Positions 1 to 9,981 of a stretch of DNA of 64,000 nucleotides are shown piece by piece. Within the stretch, counting starts at the first letter, position 1. Each line of letters starts with the position of its first letter. The translations under genes and the position numbers were made by a program. The DNA comes from Streptomyces sp. DG1A-41 (lineage in GTDB: Bacteria; Actinomycetota; Actinomycetes; Streptomycetales; Streptomycetaceae). Below the pieces are notes generated by a model that saw only the letters and a list, made by a program, of their open reading frames with translations, made no database searches and was not told the DNA's origin. The stretch covers positions 3,743,001 to 3,807,000 of the forward strand of contig NZ_CP146350.1 of NCBI RefSeq assembly GCF_037055355.1, in the 5' to 3' direction.

Positions 1-1033
1 CATCTGCGGCTCGGACCTGCACATGTACGAGGGCCGTACCGCCGCGGAACCGGGGATCGTGTTCGGCCACGAGAATCTCGGCGTCGTCGAGGAGGCAGGA
101 GAGGGGGTCACCTCGCTCAGCCGCGGCGACCGGGTGGTCATGCCCTTCAACGTGGCATGCGGCTTCTGCAAGAACTGTACGGCCGGCTTCACGGGCTTCT
201 GCCTGACCGTGAACCCGGGCTTCGCCGGGGGCGCCTACGGCTATGTCGCGATGGGGCCCTATGTGGGAGGCCAGGCGGAGTACGTACGCGTGCCGTACGC
301 CGACTTCAACTGCCTCAAGCTCCCCGAGGGCACCGAGAAGGAGACCGACTTCGTCCTTCTCGCCGACATCTTCCCGACCGGCTACCACGGCAACGAACTG
401 GCCGACGTACGTCCCGGTGACAGCGTCGCGGTCTACGGCGGCGGCCCGGTCGGGCTCATGGCCGCCTACTCCGCGATGCTGCGCGGCGCGAGCAAGGTGT
501 TCGTGGTCGACCGGGTGGCGGAGCGGCTGGAGAAGGCGCGGGAGATCGGTGCCGTGCCGATCGACTTCACCCAGGGCAGTCCGGCGGAGCAGATCAAGGA
601 GCAGACCGACGGCCAGGGCACTGACAAGGGGATCGACGCCGTCGGCTACCAGGCGCAGGCGCAGGGCGCGGACCGCGAGGAACCGGCGACCGTACTGAAC
701 TCGCTCGTGGAGACGGTCCGGCCGACGGGCGCGCTCGGCGTGCCCGGACTGTACGTCCCGCGCGACCCCGGCGGACCGGACGAGCAGGCGAAGCAGGGCA
801 TGCTGATGGTCTCCATCGGGCGCCTCTTCGAGAAGGGGCTCCGCATGGGCACCGGCCAGTGCAACGTCAAGCGGTACAACCGCCACCTGCGTGACCTGAT
901 CATCGAGGACCGTGCCAAGCCTAGCTTCGTCGTCTCGCACGAACTTCCTCTCGACCAGGCGCCGACGGCGTACGAGAAGTTCGACAAGCGCGTCGAGGGC
1001 TACACCAAGGTCGTCCTCCACCCGCACGCCTGA
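1..1033 (+). CDS. Zinc-dependent alcohol/formaldehyde dehydrogenase, 5' end outside window
   Basis: Medium-chain dehydrogenase/reductase. The frame is already open at base 2 and reads ICGSDLHMYEGR, the catalytic-zinc cysteine region, so the first ~35-40 residues lie upstream of the window. The structural-zinc Cys cluster follows (CGFCKNCTAGFTGFC), then the catalytic GHE motif neighbourhood (FGHENLG) and a Rossmann NAD-binding motif (VYGGGPVGLMAA). The length and the DxxPTGYHG region resemble glutathione-independent formaldehyde dehydrogenases, so an aldehyde or alcohol substrate oxidised with NAD is likely; the exact substrate cannot be read from sequence. It converges on the MMPL gene and ends 11 bases before a strong hairpin. 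Confidence 0.9.
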   Translation, partial: ICGSDLHMYEGRTAAEPGIVFGHENLGVVEEAGEGVTSLSRGDRVVMPFNVACGFCKNCTAGFTGFCLTVNPGFAGGAYGYVAMGPYVGGQAEYVRVPYADFNCLKLPEGTEKETDFVLLADIFPTGYHGNELADVRPGDSVAVYGGGPVGLMAAYSAMLRGASKVFVVDRVAERLEKAREIGAVPIDFTQGSPAEQIKEQTDGQGTDKGIDAVGYQAQAQGADREEPATVLNSLVETVRPTGALGVPGLYVPRDPGGPDEQAKQGMLMVSIGRLFEKGLRMGTGQCNVKRYNRHLRDLIIEDRAKPSFVVSHELPLDQAPTAYEKFDKRVEGYTKVVLHPHA

Positions 1034-1043
1034 CATGAGAAGA

Positions 1044-1084
1044 GCCGGTGAGGGCTCCCCGTCCCCACGGGGGCCCTCACCGGC
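1044..1084. terminator. Bidirectional hairpin terminator
   Basis: Perfect 12-bp arms GCCGGTGAGGGC and GCCCTCACCGGC (1044-1055 and 1073-1084) enclose a GC-rich loop. It sits between the convergent dehydrogenase and MMPL genes, so it can serve both. There is no U tract, as is usual in Streptomyces. Confidence 0.75.
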
Positions 1085-1102
1085 CGCTCTCTCAGGGCGC
1101 TG

Positions 1103-3328
1103 TCAGGCGCGTACCAGAGCCCTGTCCTGATCCCCGCGGTCGGTGTCCGTGCGCAGACCCTCGCCCTCGACGTCCACGTTGGGCAGCGCCCGGTCCAGCC
1201 ACTTGGGCAGCCACCAGGCCCTGCGGCCGAGGAGGGCCAGGACGGCCGGGACGATGGCCATGCGGACGACGAACGCGTCGAAGAAGACCGCGATCGCGAG
1301 ACCGAAGCCGATCATCTTGACCATCGACTCGGACGAGCCGATGAAGCCGGCGAAGACCGCCATCATGATGACCGCCGCGGCCGTGACCACCCGGGCGCCG
1401 TGACGGAAGCCCGTCACGACCGCCTGCCCGGCCTTCTCACCGTGGACGTAGGCCTCCCGCATCCGGGTCACCAGGAAGACCTCGTAGTCCATGGCCAGGC
1501 CGAAGACCACGCCCACCATGAAGATCGGCATCATCGACATGACCGGGCCGGTCTGCTCGACGCCCATCACGTCCGCCAGCCAGCCCCACTGGAAGACCGC
1601 GACCACCGCGCCGAGGGCCGCCATCACCGACAGGAGGAAACCGAGGGCCGCCTTCAGGGGGACCAGGATCGAGCGGAACACCACGATCAGGAGGAGGAAG
1701 GCCAGGCCGACCACCAGGACCAGATAGGGGACCAAGGCGTCGTTGAGCTTCTCGCTGACGTCGATGTTCATCGCCGTCTGGCCGGTGACCAGCACGTTCG
1801 CGTCCGAGTCGGCCTTGATTCCGGCGCCCTTGCCGCGGATGGAGTGGACCAGGTCCTCGGTCGCGACCGACGACGGCTTGGAGTCCGGGATGACGGTGAT
1901 CGTCGCCGTGTCTCCGGCCTTGTTGGGCGCCGGCGGTGTCACCGTGACGACGCCCTCGAGACCCTTGATCTCGTCGCCGACCTTCGTGAAGGCCGCCTTC
2001 GGGTCGTCGCTGTCCTTCGCGTCGACCACGACCATCAGCGGGCCGTTGAAGCCCGGCCCGAAGCCTTCGGAGAGGAGGTCGTAGGCGCGGCGCTGCGTGG
2101 TGGACGTGGGCTGGGAGCCGTCGTCCGGCAGGCCCAGTTCCAGGCTCGCCGCCGGGACGGCCGCCGCGCCGAGGCCGATGACACCGAGCAGCAGGATTGC
2201 GATCGGGCGACGGACGACGAAGCTCGCCCAGCGCGTACCCAGGTTCGGCTTCGCCGGCTCCTCCTGTTTCTCCTGCTTCTCCTGCGTCTTGGCCCGGCCG
2301 AGCAGCTTGCCCTTCTCGCCCGCCGGCTTCACCCTCCGGCCCGCGTACCCGAGCAGCGCCGGGATCATGGTCAGCGCGATCAGTACGGCGATGGCCACCG
2401 TGCCCGCCGCCGCGACGCCCATCTTCGTCAGCATCGGGATGTTGACGACGGACAGGCCCACCAGGGCGATCACAACCGTGAGGCCCGCGAAGACCACCGC
2501 GGAGCCCGCCGTGCCGGTGGCCCGGCCCGCCGCGTCCTCTCGGTCGCGGCCCTCGGCGAGTTCGGCCCGGTAGCGGGAGACGATGAACAGCGCGTAGTCG
2601 ATGCCGACCGCGAGGCCGATCATCATCGCGAGGGTGGAGGTCGTCGAGCCCAGGTTCAGCGCGCCGGCCAGCGCCGTGATCGAGGAGACACCGATGCCCA
2701 CGCCGATGAGCGCCGTCAGCAGCGGCAGACCGGCCGAGACCAGCGAGCCGAAGGTGATGACGAGGACGACCGCGGCGACCGCGATGCCGATGATCTCGCC
2801 GGTGCCGGTGTGGGGGACCGTCTGGAGCGCGTCACCGCCGATCTCGACGGTCAGCCCGGCCTTCCGCGCGTCCCGCGCGCTGTCCTCCAGGGCGTCGCGG
2901 GAGGAGTCCTCCAGCTCCATGCCGGAGACCTTGTACGACACCTGCGCGTACGCGATCGTGCCGTCCTTGCTGACGGCCTTCGCCTGGTACGGGTCGGTGA
3001 CGCGGACGACCTCGGAGCCGTCGGCGAGTTCCTTGACGGTCTCCTGGACCGTCGCCTTGTTGCCGGGGTCGGTCATCTTCTCGCCGCCGGGCGCCTTGAA
3101 GACGACCCGTGCGGTGGCTCCGTCGGCGCTCGTGCCGGGGAAGCGCTGTTCCAGCAGGTCGAAGGCTTTCTGCGCCTCGGTGCCGGGGATGGAGAACGAG
3201 CTGTTGCCCGCGGCGGGGGCGCTGGCCGCGCCGACACCGGCGAGGGTCAGCAGGGCCACCCATATCAGGGCGACGAGGTGCCGCCGCCGGAAGGACATCC
3301 GGCCGAGTTTGTAGAGGAATGTGGCCAC
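1103..3328 (-). CDS. MMPL/RND-family membrane transporter
   Basis: A 741-residue inner-membrane exporter of the MMPL (RND) superfamily, which move lipids, siderophores or hydrophobic drugs. Two similar halves are visible. Each has an N-terminal helix, a large extracytoplasmic loop and a block of about five helices. The family's charged intramembrane motif occurs twice (GLAVGIDYALFIVSRYR and VFGLAMDYEVFLVTRMRE). A charged Lys/Glu-rich linker (KTQEKQEKQEEPAK) joins the halves. The start is GTG with GGGAG nine bases upstream. The TetR gene lies 134 bases upstream on the same strand, so the pair is probably a regulated efflux module. The substrate is not inferable. Confidence 0.92.
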   Translation of the reverse strand: MATFLYKLGRMSFRRRHLVALIWVALLTLAGVGAASAPAAGNSSFSIPGTEAQKAFDLLEQRFPGTSADGATARVVFKAPGGEKMTDPGNKATVQETVKELADGSEVVRVTDPYQAKAVSKDGTIAYAQVSYKVSGMELEDSSRDALEDSARDARKAGLTVEIGGDALQTVPHTGTGEIIGIAVAAVVLVITFGSLVSAGLPLLTALIGVGIGVSSITALAGALNLGSTTSTLAMMIGLAVGIDYALFIVSRYRAELAEGRDREDAAGRATGTAGSAVVFAGLTVVIALVGLSVVNIPMLTKMGVAAAGTVAIAVLIALTMIPALLGYAGRRVKPAGEKGKLLGRAKTQEKQEKQEEPAKPNLGTRWASFVVRRPIAILLLGVIGLGAAAVPAASLELGLPDDGSQPTSTTQRRAYDLLSEGFGPGFNGPLMVVVDAKDSDDPKAAFTKVGDEIKGLEGVVTVTPPAPNKAGDTATITVIPDSKPSSVATEDLVHSIRGKGAGIKADSDANVLVTGQTAMNIDVSEKLNDALVPYLVLVVGLAFLLLIVVFRSILVPLKAALGFLLSVMAALGAVVAVFQWGWLADVMGVEQTGPVMSMMPIFMVGVVFGLAMDYEVFLVTRMREAYVHGEKAGQAVVTGFRHGARVVTAAAVIMMAVFAGFIGSSESMVKMIGFGLAIAVFFDAFVVRMAIVPAVLALLGRRAWWLPKWLDRALPNVDVEGEGLRTDTDRGDQDRALVRA

Positions 3329-3462
3329 GAGGGCGTACTCCCGGTCAGGTCGTGGGGGTGGTTCTGGGCAGGGCTGATCAGCCCGACGACGATGGGGGCG
3401 CCCCCATGCCCTTCAGGCAATGGGGGAGGTGACGTCAGGTGGAGGGCTAGCTCAGGGAATCG

Positions 3463-4062
3463 TCAGTTGACGGGAACGCCGAGGGCGGGGAGGACCACGG
3501 CGTCGATGTACGAGGTGAGGAACGCCTGTGTCGGCGGCTGGTCGTCGATCAGCGTGCGCGTGGCGAAGGCGCCGACGAACATGTGCACGATGTAGTCCAG
3601 CGCCGGTCGGCCGGCCTGGACCTCGCCGCGGTCGACGGCCCTTTGCACCACCCGGTGGAACTCCTCCATCTCCGGCTCGATGAGCAGTTCCTTGAACGCC
3701 TGGAGGAGGTCCGGGTTGCCGTGCACCGCCATGAACAGACCCCGCATCAGCGCGGCGTTCTGCTGCATGGTGCAGTCGTCCTCACGGGAGATGAGGGCGT
3801 GAAGGTCGCCCCGCAGGGATCCCGTGTCGACGTCGGCGATGTTGCCCGGCTTGTTGTGCCGGATCGCCTTCGCCACCAGCTCCGGCTTGCCGCCCCACTG
3901 GCGGTAGAGCGTCGCCTTGCTGGACCGCGTGCGGGCGGCCACGGCGTCCATGGTGAGGGCGTCGTAGCCGACCTCGCGGAGCAGGTCGAGCACGGCCGCG
4001 TACAGCTCGGCCTCACGCTCGGGGGTGATCCGACTGCGACGCACGGTGGCGGCCTCAGCCAT
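3463..4062 (-). CDS. TetR/AcrR-family regulator of the MMPL exporter
   Basis: A 199-residue TetR repressor. The N-terminal helix-turn-helix reads LTMDAVAARTRSSKATLYRQ, followed by the divergent ligand-binding helices usual for the family. The start at 4062 (MAEAATVRR) is preferred because AGGAAGGTGAG lies just upstream; an upstream in-frame ATG at 4119 would run across the operator. Two palindromes matching each other stand before the gene, suggesting autoregulation. The MMPL gene downstream on the same strand is the likely target. The signal sensed is unknown. Confidence 0.9.
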   Translation of the reverse strand: MAEAATVRRSRITPEREAELYAAVLDLLREVGYDALTMDAVAARTRSSKATLYRQWGGKPELVAKAIRHNKPGNIADVDTGSLRGDLHALISREDDCTMQQNAALMRGLFMAVHGNPDLLQAFKELLIEPEMEEFHRVVQRAVDRGEVQAGRPALDYIVHMFVGAFATRTLIDDQPPTQAFLTSYIDAVVLPALGVPVN

Positions 4063-4084
4063 CTCGCTCACCTTCCTGCTCCGA

Positions 4085-4145
4085 ACGACACGGTTTCGTA
4101 CGTCACGAATGTAGCGCACCTTCTATGAGAACGAAACCGTTTCGT
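4085..4145. promoter_or_regulatory. Paired TetR operator candidates
   Basis: ACGAAAC-C-GTTTCGT at 4131-4145 is a perfect 7-1-7 palindrome. ACGACAC-G-GTTTCGT at 4085-4099 is the same site with one mismatch. Their centres are 46 bases apart and both continue as GTTTCGTACG. They lie between the tetR start and the divergent protease gene, so occupancy could affect both promoters. That the TetR binds here is inference from position and symmetry. Confidence 0.65.
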
Positions 4146-4226
4146 ACGTGTTCCGGGTCACGAGGCGGCTCGCCCGGCAGCTTGTCAAGACTTGCCCTGG
4201 TATGCCCCGAGGCAAAGCATGGGGAG

Positions 4227-7200
4227 GTGAGCTATCTGCGTCTGCCACATCTCCATGACGACCTGCTGTGCTTCGTGTCCGAGGACGACCTCTGGCTCGC
4301 CCCGGTCGACGGCCCCGGCCGCGCCTGGCGGCTCACCGTCGACCGCACCAAGGTGGGCCACCCCCGCTTCTCACCCGACGGCCGCCACCTCGCGTACACG
4401 AGCTGGCGCAGCCTGGTGCCCGAGGTCCATCTCGCCCCGGTCGACGGCGGCCAGGGCCGGCAGGTGAGCCACTGGGGCAGCGCCGACACCCGGGTCTGCG
4501 GCTGGACCCCGGACGGCGAGATCCTGGCCGTGGCCTCGCACGGCGAGCCCTTCTCGTACTTCACCTGGGCCTACAAGGTGTCCCTCGACGGCGACCCGGG
4601 GCGCAAGCTGCCCTGGGGGCCGGTAGCCGACATCCAGGTCGCCGATCTGGACGGGGAGCGGAAGTCTCTCCTCCTCACCGGCACCCCGCCGCACGAACCG
4701 GCCGCCTGGAAGCGCTACCGGGGCGGGGCCATGGGGCGGCTGTGGCTGCACGGCGAACGGCTGCTAGCCGGTCTCGGCGGCCATCTGCACTCCCCCATGT
4801 TCGTCGGCGGCCGGATCGCCTTCCTCTCCGACCACGAGGGCGTCGGCAACCTCTACTCGTGCGCCTACGACGGCTCCGACCTGCGCCGGCACACCGACCA
4901 CGACGCCTTCTACGCCCGGCACGCCTCGAGCGACGGCACCCGGGTGGTGTACCAGTGCGCGGGCGACCTGTGGCTGGTCGACGACCTGTCACCGCACTCC
5001 GAGCCGCGCCTGGCTGGACGTACGGCTGAGCGGGCCGCGCGCGGGGCGGCGCCCGTACCAGGTGGCGGCCTCCCAGCACGTCGACGGGATCTCGGTCGAC
5101 GAGACCGGGCGGGCCAGCGCGGTCGTCGTACGCGGCAGTCTGTACTGGCTCACCCACCGGGACGGGCCGGCCCGCACCCTCACCGACACCCCCGGCGTCC
5201 GGGTGCGGATGCCGGAGATGCTCGGCGCGAGCGGGCGGGTGGCGTATGTGACGGACGCGGAGGGCGAGGACGCGATCGAGATCGCCTCCCTGCCCCGGGC
5301 GAGCGGCGACCGCGGCCCGCGACGGCTGGCCTCGGGCGCGCTGGGCCGGGTGCGCGAGCTGGTGTCGGACCCGGAGGGCGAACGCCTGGCGGTCGCCTCA
5401 CACGACGGGCGACTGCTGCTCGTCGACGTCACGGAGGACGCCGGCCTGGAGGGTGCCGGCCTGGAGGGTGCCGGCCTGGAGGGCGGCAGCGCGGAGGGCG
5501 GCAGCGCGGAGGGCGGCAGCGCGGAGGGCGGCAGCGCGGAGAGTAGCGACACGGCCGGTGACGGCACGGAGGACAGCGGCACCGGGGGTGGAGACACGCC
5601 GAGCGGTGAAACGGCGGGCAGCGGCACGGAGGGCACCGGCACGCCAAACGGCGGCCCGTCGAGCCGCGGCACGCCGAGCAGTGACACGGCGGACAGTGGC
5701 ACGGCGGGTGGCGACCCGGCGGGCAGCGGCACGGCGGGTGGCGGCCCGGCGAGCAGCGGCACGGCGGATTCCGGCGGTGTGGTCACCGAGTTGATCCGGT
5801 CGATCAACGGGCCCGTGCGCGACCTCGCGTTCTCCCCGGACGGGGCGTGGCTGACCTGGTCGCATCCGGGCATCGGGCGGACGCTGCGGCAGATCAAGAT
5901 GGCCCGACTCGCCGGAACGACCGAAGGGGACAGGTTCGTCGTCGACGTCACCAACGGCCGTTTCGAGGACGAGAACCCGGTCTTCACGAGCGACGGCCGC
6001 TACCTCGCCTTCCTCTCCTGGCGCGGCTTCGACCCGGTCTACGACGTGCACACCGGCGACCTGTCCTTCCCGCTGGGCTGCCGCCCGTATCTCGTCCCGC
6101 TGTCCTCCGCGACGCCCTCCCCGTTCGCGCTGAGTCCGGAGGGCCGCCCGGCCGCCGGGGGCCTAGACCCGGTGGAGGACGACGAGAACGGGGAGAGCGG
6201 CGCCGTGACCGTCGAGGTGGAGGGGCTGGAGAGCCGGGTCACGCCCTTCCCGGTGGCCGCCTCCAAGTACTCGGCGCTGCACCCGGTGGCGGGCGGCGGG
6301 CTGGTGTGGCTGCGCTGGCCGATCTCGGGTGCGCTGGGCGAGACGTTCGCGAACCCGGACGACACCAGCGGCCGGCCGACCCTGGAGCACTTCGGCATCA
6401 CCAAGGCCAAGAAGTCCGAACTCGCCGTCCACCTGGACTTCTTCGCGGTCAGCGGCGACGGCACGCGGCTGGTGATCGTCGACGAGGGAGAACTGCGCGC
6501 GACGCCCGCCACCGAGCCCGGCGACGTTGACACGACGGTGTGGATCGACGCGCGCCGCATCCTGCACGTGGTCGACCCGGCGGCGGAGTGGCGGCAGGCG
6601 TACGAGGAGGCCGGGCGGCTGATCCGGGCGTACTTCTGGGAGCCGGGCATGTGCGGCATCGACTGGGACGGGGTGCTGGACCAGTACCGCCCGCTGGTCG
6701 AACGGGTCGCCTCCCCCGACGAGTTCGCCGACCTGCTGCGCGAGGTGCTGGGCGAGCTGGGCACGTCCCACGCGTACGTCGCCGCCGCCCGGCGCAACGA
6801 GGGCCCGCCGCACTACCAGCGCAGGCAGGGCCTGCTGGGCGCCAACTTCGTACGCCGGGACGGCGGCTGGATGGTCAAGCGGATCCTGCCCGGCGACTCC
6901 TCCGACTCCAAGGCCCGCTCCCCGCTGGCCGGCACGGGCATCCGCGAGGGGGCGATCCTGACGCATGTCGACGGCCGCCCGGTGGATCCGGACGCGGGCC
7001 CGCATCCGCTGCTGGCCGGTGCGGGCGGTACGACGGTGGAGCTGACCTTCTCCCCGGCGGAGGGCACGGGCCCGCCCCGGCGGGTCGCCATCGTCCCGCT
7101 CGTCGACGAGCGGCCGTTGCGCTACCAGGACTGGGTGGCCAAACGCAGGGCGGTGGTACGGGAGTTGAGCGGCGGACGGTGCGGCTATCTGCACATCCCG

Positions 7201-7803
7201 GACATGGGCGGGTCGGGCTGGGCGCAGTTCAACCGCGATCTGCGCATGGAGGTGTCCCGGCCCGCGCTGATCGTGGACGTGCGCGGCAACGCCGGCGGTC
7301 ACATCAGCGAGCTGGTCATCGAAACGCTGAGCCGCACGATCCTGGGCTGGGACCTGACCCGCGACGCCCAGCCCGTGTCGTACACCTCGAACGCGCCGCG
7401 GGGCCCGGTGGTGGCCCTGGCGGACGAGGCGACCTCCTCCGACGGTGACATGATCACCGCCGCGTTCAAGCTGCTGAAGCTGGGCCCGGTGGTGGGGCAG
7501 CGCACCTGGGGCGGTGTCGTCGGCATGACCGGCCGCCACGAGCTCGGGGACGGCACGGTGATCACGGTGCCGATGAACGCGGCCTGGTTCGACGCCTACG
7601 GCTGGTCGGTGGAGAACAAGGGCGTCGCCCCCGACATCGACGTCCTGCGCACCCCGCTGGACTGGGCGGAAGGCCGTCATGCCCAGCTGACCGACGCGGT
7701 GGAGCTGGCGCTCGGGCTGCTGGAGATCGATCCGCCGGCGACGCCGCCGACCTACAGCGACGTACCGGACCGCTCCCGCCCGAAGCTGCCGCCCAGGACC
7801 TGA
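4227..7803 (+). pseudogene. Tricorn-like S41 protease homolog (one frameshift)
   Basis: Homolog of tricorn protease, a large cytoplasmic peptidase that processes oligopeptides. It begins with a WD40-like beta-propeller (VSYLRLPHLHDDLLCFVSED, GTG start after GGGGAGG). The C-terminal half has a tricorn C1 region, a PDZ-like segment and the S41 catalytic core: His in GTSHAYV and nucleophile Ser in TSSDGD. The reading frame breaks near 5006-5012: the N-terminal part is in one frame, and the rest continues in the +1 frame as AWLDVRLSGPRAGRRPYQV. One base more or two fewer restores a protein of about 1190 residues. A long Gly/Ser/Ala/Thr repeat sits inside the propeller region. It may be intact in the cell if the indel is a sequencing error. 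Confidence 0.85.
5440..5785 (+). repeat. In-frame Gly/Ser/Ala/Glu/Thr tandem repeat inside the tricorn homolog
   Basis: A tandem 15-base unit codes GAGLE three times, then EGGSA about four times, then decays into GSGTAGG-like units for about 70 more residues. All units keep frame. It inserts an unstructured linker into the propeller part of the protease. Such repeats expand and contract by slippage, so copy number may vary between strains. Confidence 0.85.
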
Positions 7804-7837
7804 GGAAGCCCAGGACGTGAGGAGTTGCAGGACATGA

Positions 7838-7869
7838 GGAAGGGGTGCCCCGCGCGAGGCACCCCTTCC
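7838..7869. terminator. Hairpin terminator between convergent genes
   Basis: Arms GGAAGGGGTGCC (7838-7849) and GGCACCCCTTCC (7858-7869) are perfect 12-bp complements around an 8-base loop. It lies 34 bases after the protease stop and just before the end of the small gene on the other strand. Confidence 0.8.
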
Positions 7870-7884
7870 CTTCAGCACGCAACG

Positions 7885-8100
7885 TCAGGCGTCGTAGTCC
7901 TGGTCGAAGCGGTCCTCCTGCTCGCGCTCACGGTCGCGGTCGCGGTCGCGGTCGCGGTCACGCTGCGGCTGCGACGGGTCCATGTCCTCGTCACGCCGGC
8001 GGCCGCGGCCCTGCATCTGCTCACGAGCCTGGTCCGCCTTCTGCCGGGCCTGGTTCTGCCACTGCTCGGACTTCTCCTGGAACTGGTCCTTCATACCCAT
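7885..8100 (-). CDS. Small highly charged protein with Arg-Asp repeats
   Basis: 71 residues, no membrane segment. The N-terminal half is a Gln/Lys/Glu/Arg-rich helix of heptad-like character (FQEKSEQWQNQARQKADQAR). The C-terminal half is an RD repeat (RDRDRDRDREREQED) coded by tandem CGGTCG units, ending FDQDYDA. GGGAG precedes the ATG. I do not recognise a defined family; similar small hydrophilic, CsbD-like or disordered proteins are common in Streptomyces. It stands alone between convergent and same-strand neighbours, and no function can be assigned. Confidence 0.75.
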   Translation of the reverse strand: MGMKDQFQEKSEQWQNQARQKADQAREQMQGRGRRRDEDMDPSQPQRDRDRDRDRDREREQEDRFDQDYDA

Positions 8101-8176
8101 GTGGGTTCACTCCCGTTGGGGGTGAGGGGATCTGGCTCGACCAGATTCACACGAGCCGTGACGCTGCGCATGTCGA

Positions 8177-9061
8177 TCATTTACGGAGCGTGTCCCTCTG
8201 CCGCTCATCGGCGGCTCCGCCCGCCCCGACGAGGCCCGTGCGCATGCCGTTCAGCCGGTCCGCGAACCGCCGCATCTCGCGCTGGCCCACCGTCCCGATC
8301 ACCCCGGGCAGATATCCGCGCACGCCCTGCATCCCACGCAGCCACCACTGCCCGTAGACATGGCTCGACCGGCGCTCGATCCCGGCCACGAGCCGGTCCA
8401 CCGCCGGGCCCAGCGGGTACGTCTTGTTGGACGGCCAGGGCAGCCGCTGCCTCAACTCCCGCATGACGTCGTCCTGGTCGGCCCCGCGCACCATGTCGGT
8501 GTCGGTCCACGACAGGTATCCGACGCCGACCTTCACGCCCCGGTACCCGACCTCGGCGCGCAGGCTGTGCGCGTACGCCTCCACGCCGGACTTGGACGCG
8601 CAGTACGCGGTCATCATCGGCGCCGGGGTGATCGCCGCGAGGGACGCGATCTGGAGCAGGTAGCCACGGCTCTCCAGCAGCAGCGGCAGGAAGGCGCGGG
8701 CCGTCACCGCGGAGCCGACCAGGTTGACCTCGATCACCCGCCGCCAGGACTCCGGGTCGGAGTCGGCGAACGGACCGCCCGTGGCCACACCGGCGTTGGC
8801 GACGACGATGTCGACCCTGCCGAAGCGCTCCTTGACCTCCTGCGCGACCCGGGCCATCGCCTCGTGGTCGGTGACGTCGGCGTGCCAGTGGTCGCTGTCG
8901 CTGTGCAGCCGCCCGGAGACCTCCTTGAGCGCGTCCGGTTCGAGCCCGACCAGCGCCACCTTCACACCGCGCGCGGAGAGCTTGCGGGCCAGCAACTCCC
9001 CGACGCCGCGCGCCGCCCCGGTCACCACGGCGACCCTGCCTTCGAGGCTCACCCTGCTCAT
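8177..9061 (-). CDS. Short-chain dehydrogenase/reductase
   Basis: A 294-residue SDR enzyme using NAD(P). The N-terminal dinucleotide motif is TGAARGVG, the NAG motif is VANAGVA, the catalytic Ser lies in LLQIASLAA and the Tyr/Lys pair is YCASKSG. It is the third gene of a tight operon. Its ATG overlaps the hydrolase stop (ATGA at 9058-9061), so translation is probably coupled. With the upstream monooxygenase and alpha/beta hydrolase this looks like a degradation cassette: alcohol to ketone by SDR, ketone to ester by Baeyer-Villiger oxidation, ester cleavage by the hydrolase. That pathway is inference; the substrate is unknown. Confidence 0.92.
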   Translation of the reverse strand: MSRVSLEGRVAVVTGAARGVGELLARKLSARGVKVALVGLEPDALKEVSGRLHSDSDHWHADVTDHEAMARVAQEVKERFGRVDIVVANAGVATGGPFADSDPESWRRVIEVNLVGSAVTARAFLPLLLESRGYLLQIASLAAITPAPMMTAYCASKSGVEAYAHSLRAEVGYRGVKVGVGYLSWTDTDMVRGADQDDVMRELRQRLPWPSNKTYPLGPAVDRLVAGIERRSSHVYGQWWLRGMQGVRGYLPGVIGTVGQREMRRFADRLNGMRTGLVGAGGAADERQRDTLRK

Positions 9062-9981
9062 GCGCTCTCCTCGGATACGACCTGGATGTGGGCCTGGACG
9101 AGTTCACGTATCTTCCCGGTGACCAGCTCGGGCGCCTCGATGGGCGTCATGTGGCCGATGCCGGGCAGCTCGGTGATCCCGATGCAGTGCGGCAACGCGG
9201 CGGCCAGGGCCCGGGCCTGCGCCGGCGGCGTCAGCCGGTCCGCCGTACCGACGACCACGGCCGTGGGCACGTCCAGCTCCCGTACGCCGTGGTCGAGGTC
9301 GAGCAGGTCCAGCACGTGCGACCAGGCGTGACGGACCTCGCGGGGGCAGGCGTGCACGATGCGGGCGCACGCCTCGACCATGTGCGGAGCCGAACCCGGG
9401 CCCATCGTTCCGTACTTGAGGATCCGGCGGGCCGGCGGCGTGACCGGGCCGAGCGGTGCCCGGGAGCCGAGGATCCGCCGGGTCAGCCAGGTCCGCAGCC
9501 GCCCGGGCCGCATGGGGACGACGGTGGAGGCCGCGACCAGCTGCGAACTGCCCGTGCTGCACAGCAGGACGGCGGCGGTGTGCTCGCGGAAGGCGGTTCT
9601 CCCGGAGGCCGCCATCACGGTCATGCCGCCCATGGAGTGCCCGGCGATCACGGCCTGTTCGCCGGGCGCGAGGCTGGCTTCGAGTACGGCTTCCAGGTCG
9701 TCGGCGAGGGCGTCGGTGCTGCACGCGGGGTTCGCGGGGCTGCGTCCGTGGCCGCGCTGGTCGTAGGCGATGACCCGGTGGCCGGCGGCCAGGTCGCGTA
9801 TCTGGGCCGCCCAGAAGGCGGTGGAGCAGGTCCAGCCGTGGGCGAGGACGACGGCGGGGGCACCCTCGGGCCCGTGGATCTCGACGTGCAGCCGGGCGCC
9901 GTCGGCGGAGACGGCGGTCAGTTCGCGCGCGAGGGCGGGCGGGGCGTAGGGGCCGGAGTCGACGCGCAGGAGACGGCTCAT
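9058..9981 (-). CDS. Alpha/beta-fold hydrolase (esterase-like)
   Basis: A 307-residue alpha/beta hydrolase. The oxyanion region is LAHGWTCSTAFW, the nucleophile elbow is GHSMGG, the acid is in VVGTADRLTPP, and the catalytic His is in GIGHMTPIEAP. The ATG at 9981 overlaps the stop of the monooxygenase gene by four bases, and the stop overlaps the SDR start in the same way. Placement between a Baeyer-Villiger-type monooxygenase and an SDR suggests hydrolysis of the ester or lactone made by the monooxygenase. It has no signal peptide, so it acts in the cytoplasm. Confidence 0.92.
   Translation of the reverse strand: MSRLLRVDSGPYAPPALARELTAVSADGARLHVEIHGPEGAPAVVLAHGWTCSTAFWAAQIRDLAAGHRVIAYDQRGHGRSPANPACSTDALADDLEAVLEASLAPGEQAVIAGHSMGGMTVMAASGRTAFREHTAAVLLCSTGSSQLVAASTVVPMRPGRLRTWLTRRILGSRAPLGPVTPPARRILKYGTMGPGSAPHMVEACARIVHACPREVRHAWSHVLDLLDLDHGVRELDVPTAVVVGTADRLTPPAQARALAAALPHCIGITELPGIGHMTPIEAPELVTGKIRELVQAHIQVVSEESA

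Noticed and set aside
1400..3595. Very long open frame opposite the MMPL gene
   Set aside because: It is antisense to a clear transporter, its His/Arg/Asp-rich composition is typical of GC-bias artefacts, and it has no recognisable domain.
5440..5785. Regular short repeats suggestive of CRISPR
   Set aside because: Units are 15 bases without unique spacers, keep reading frame and code a linker.
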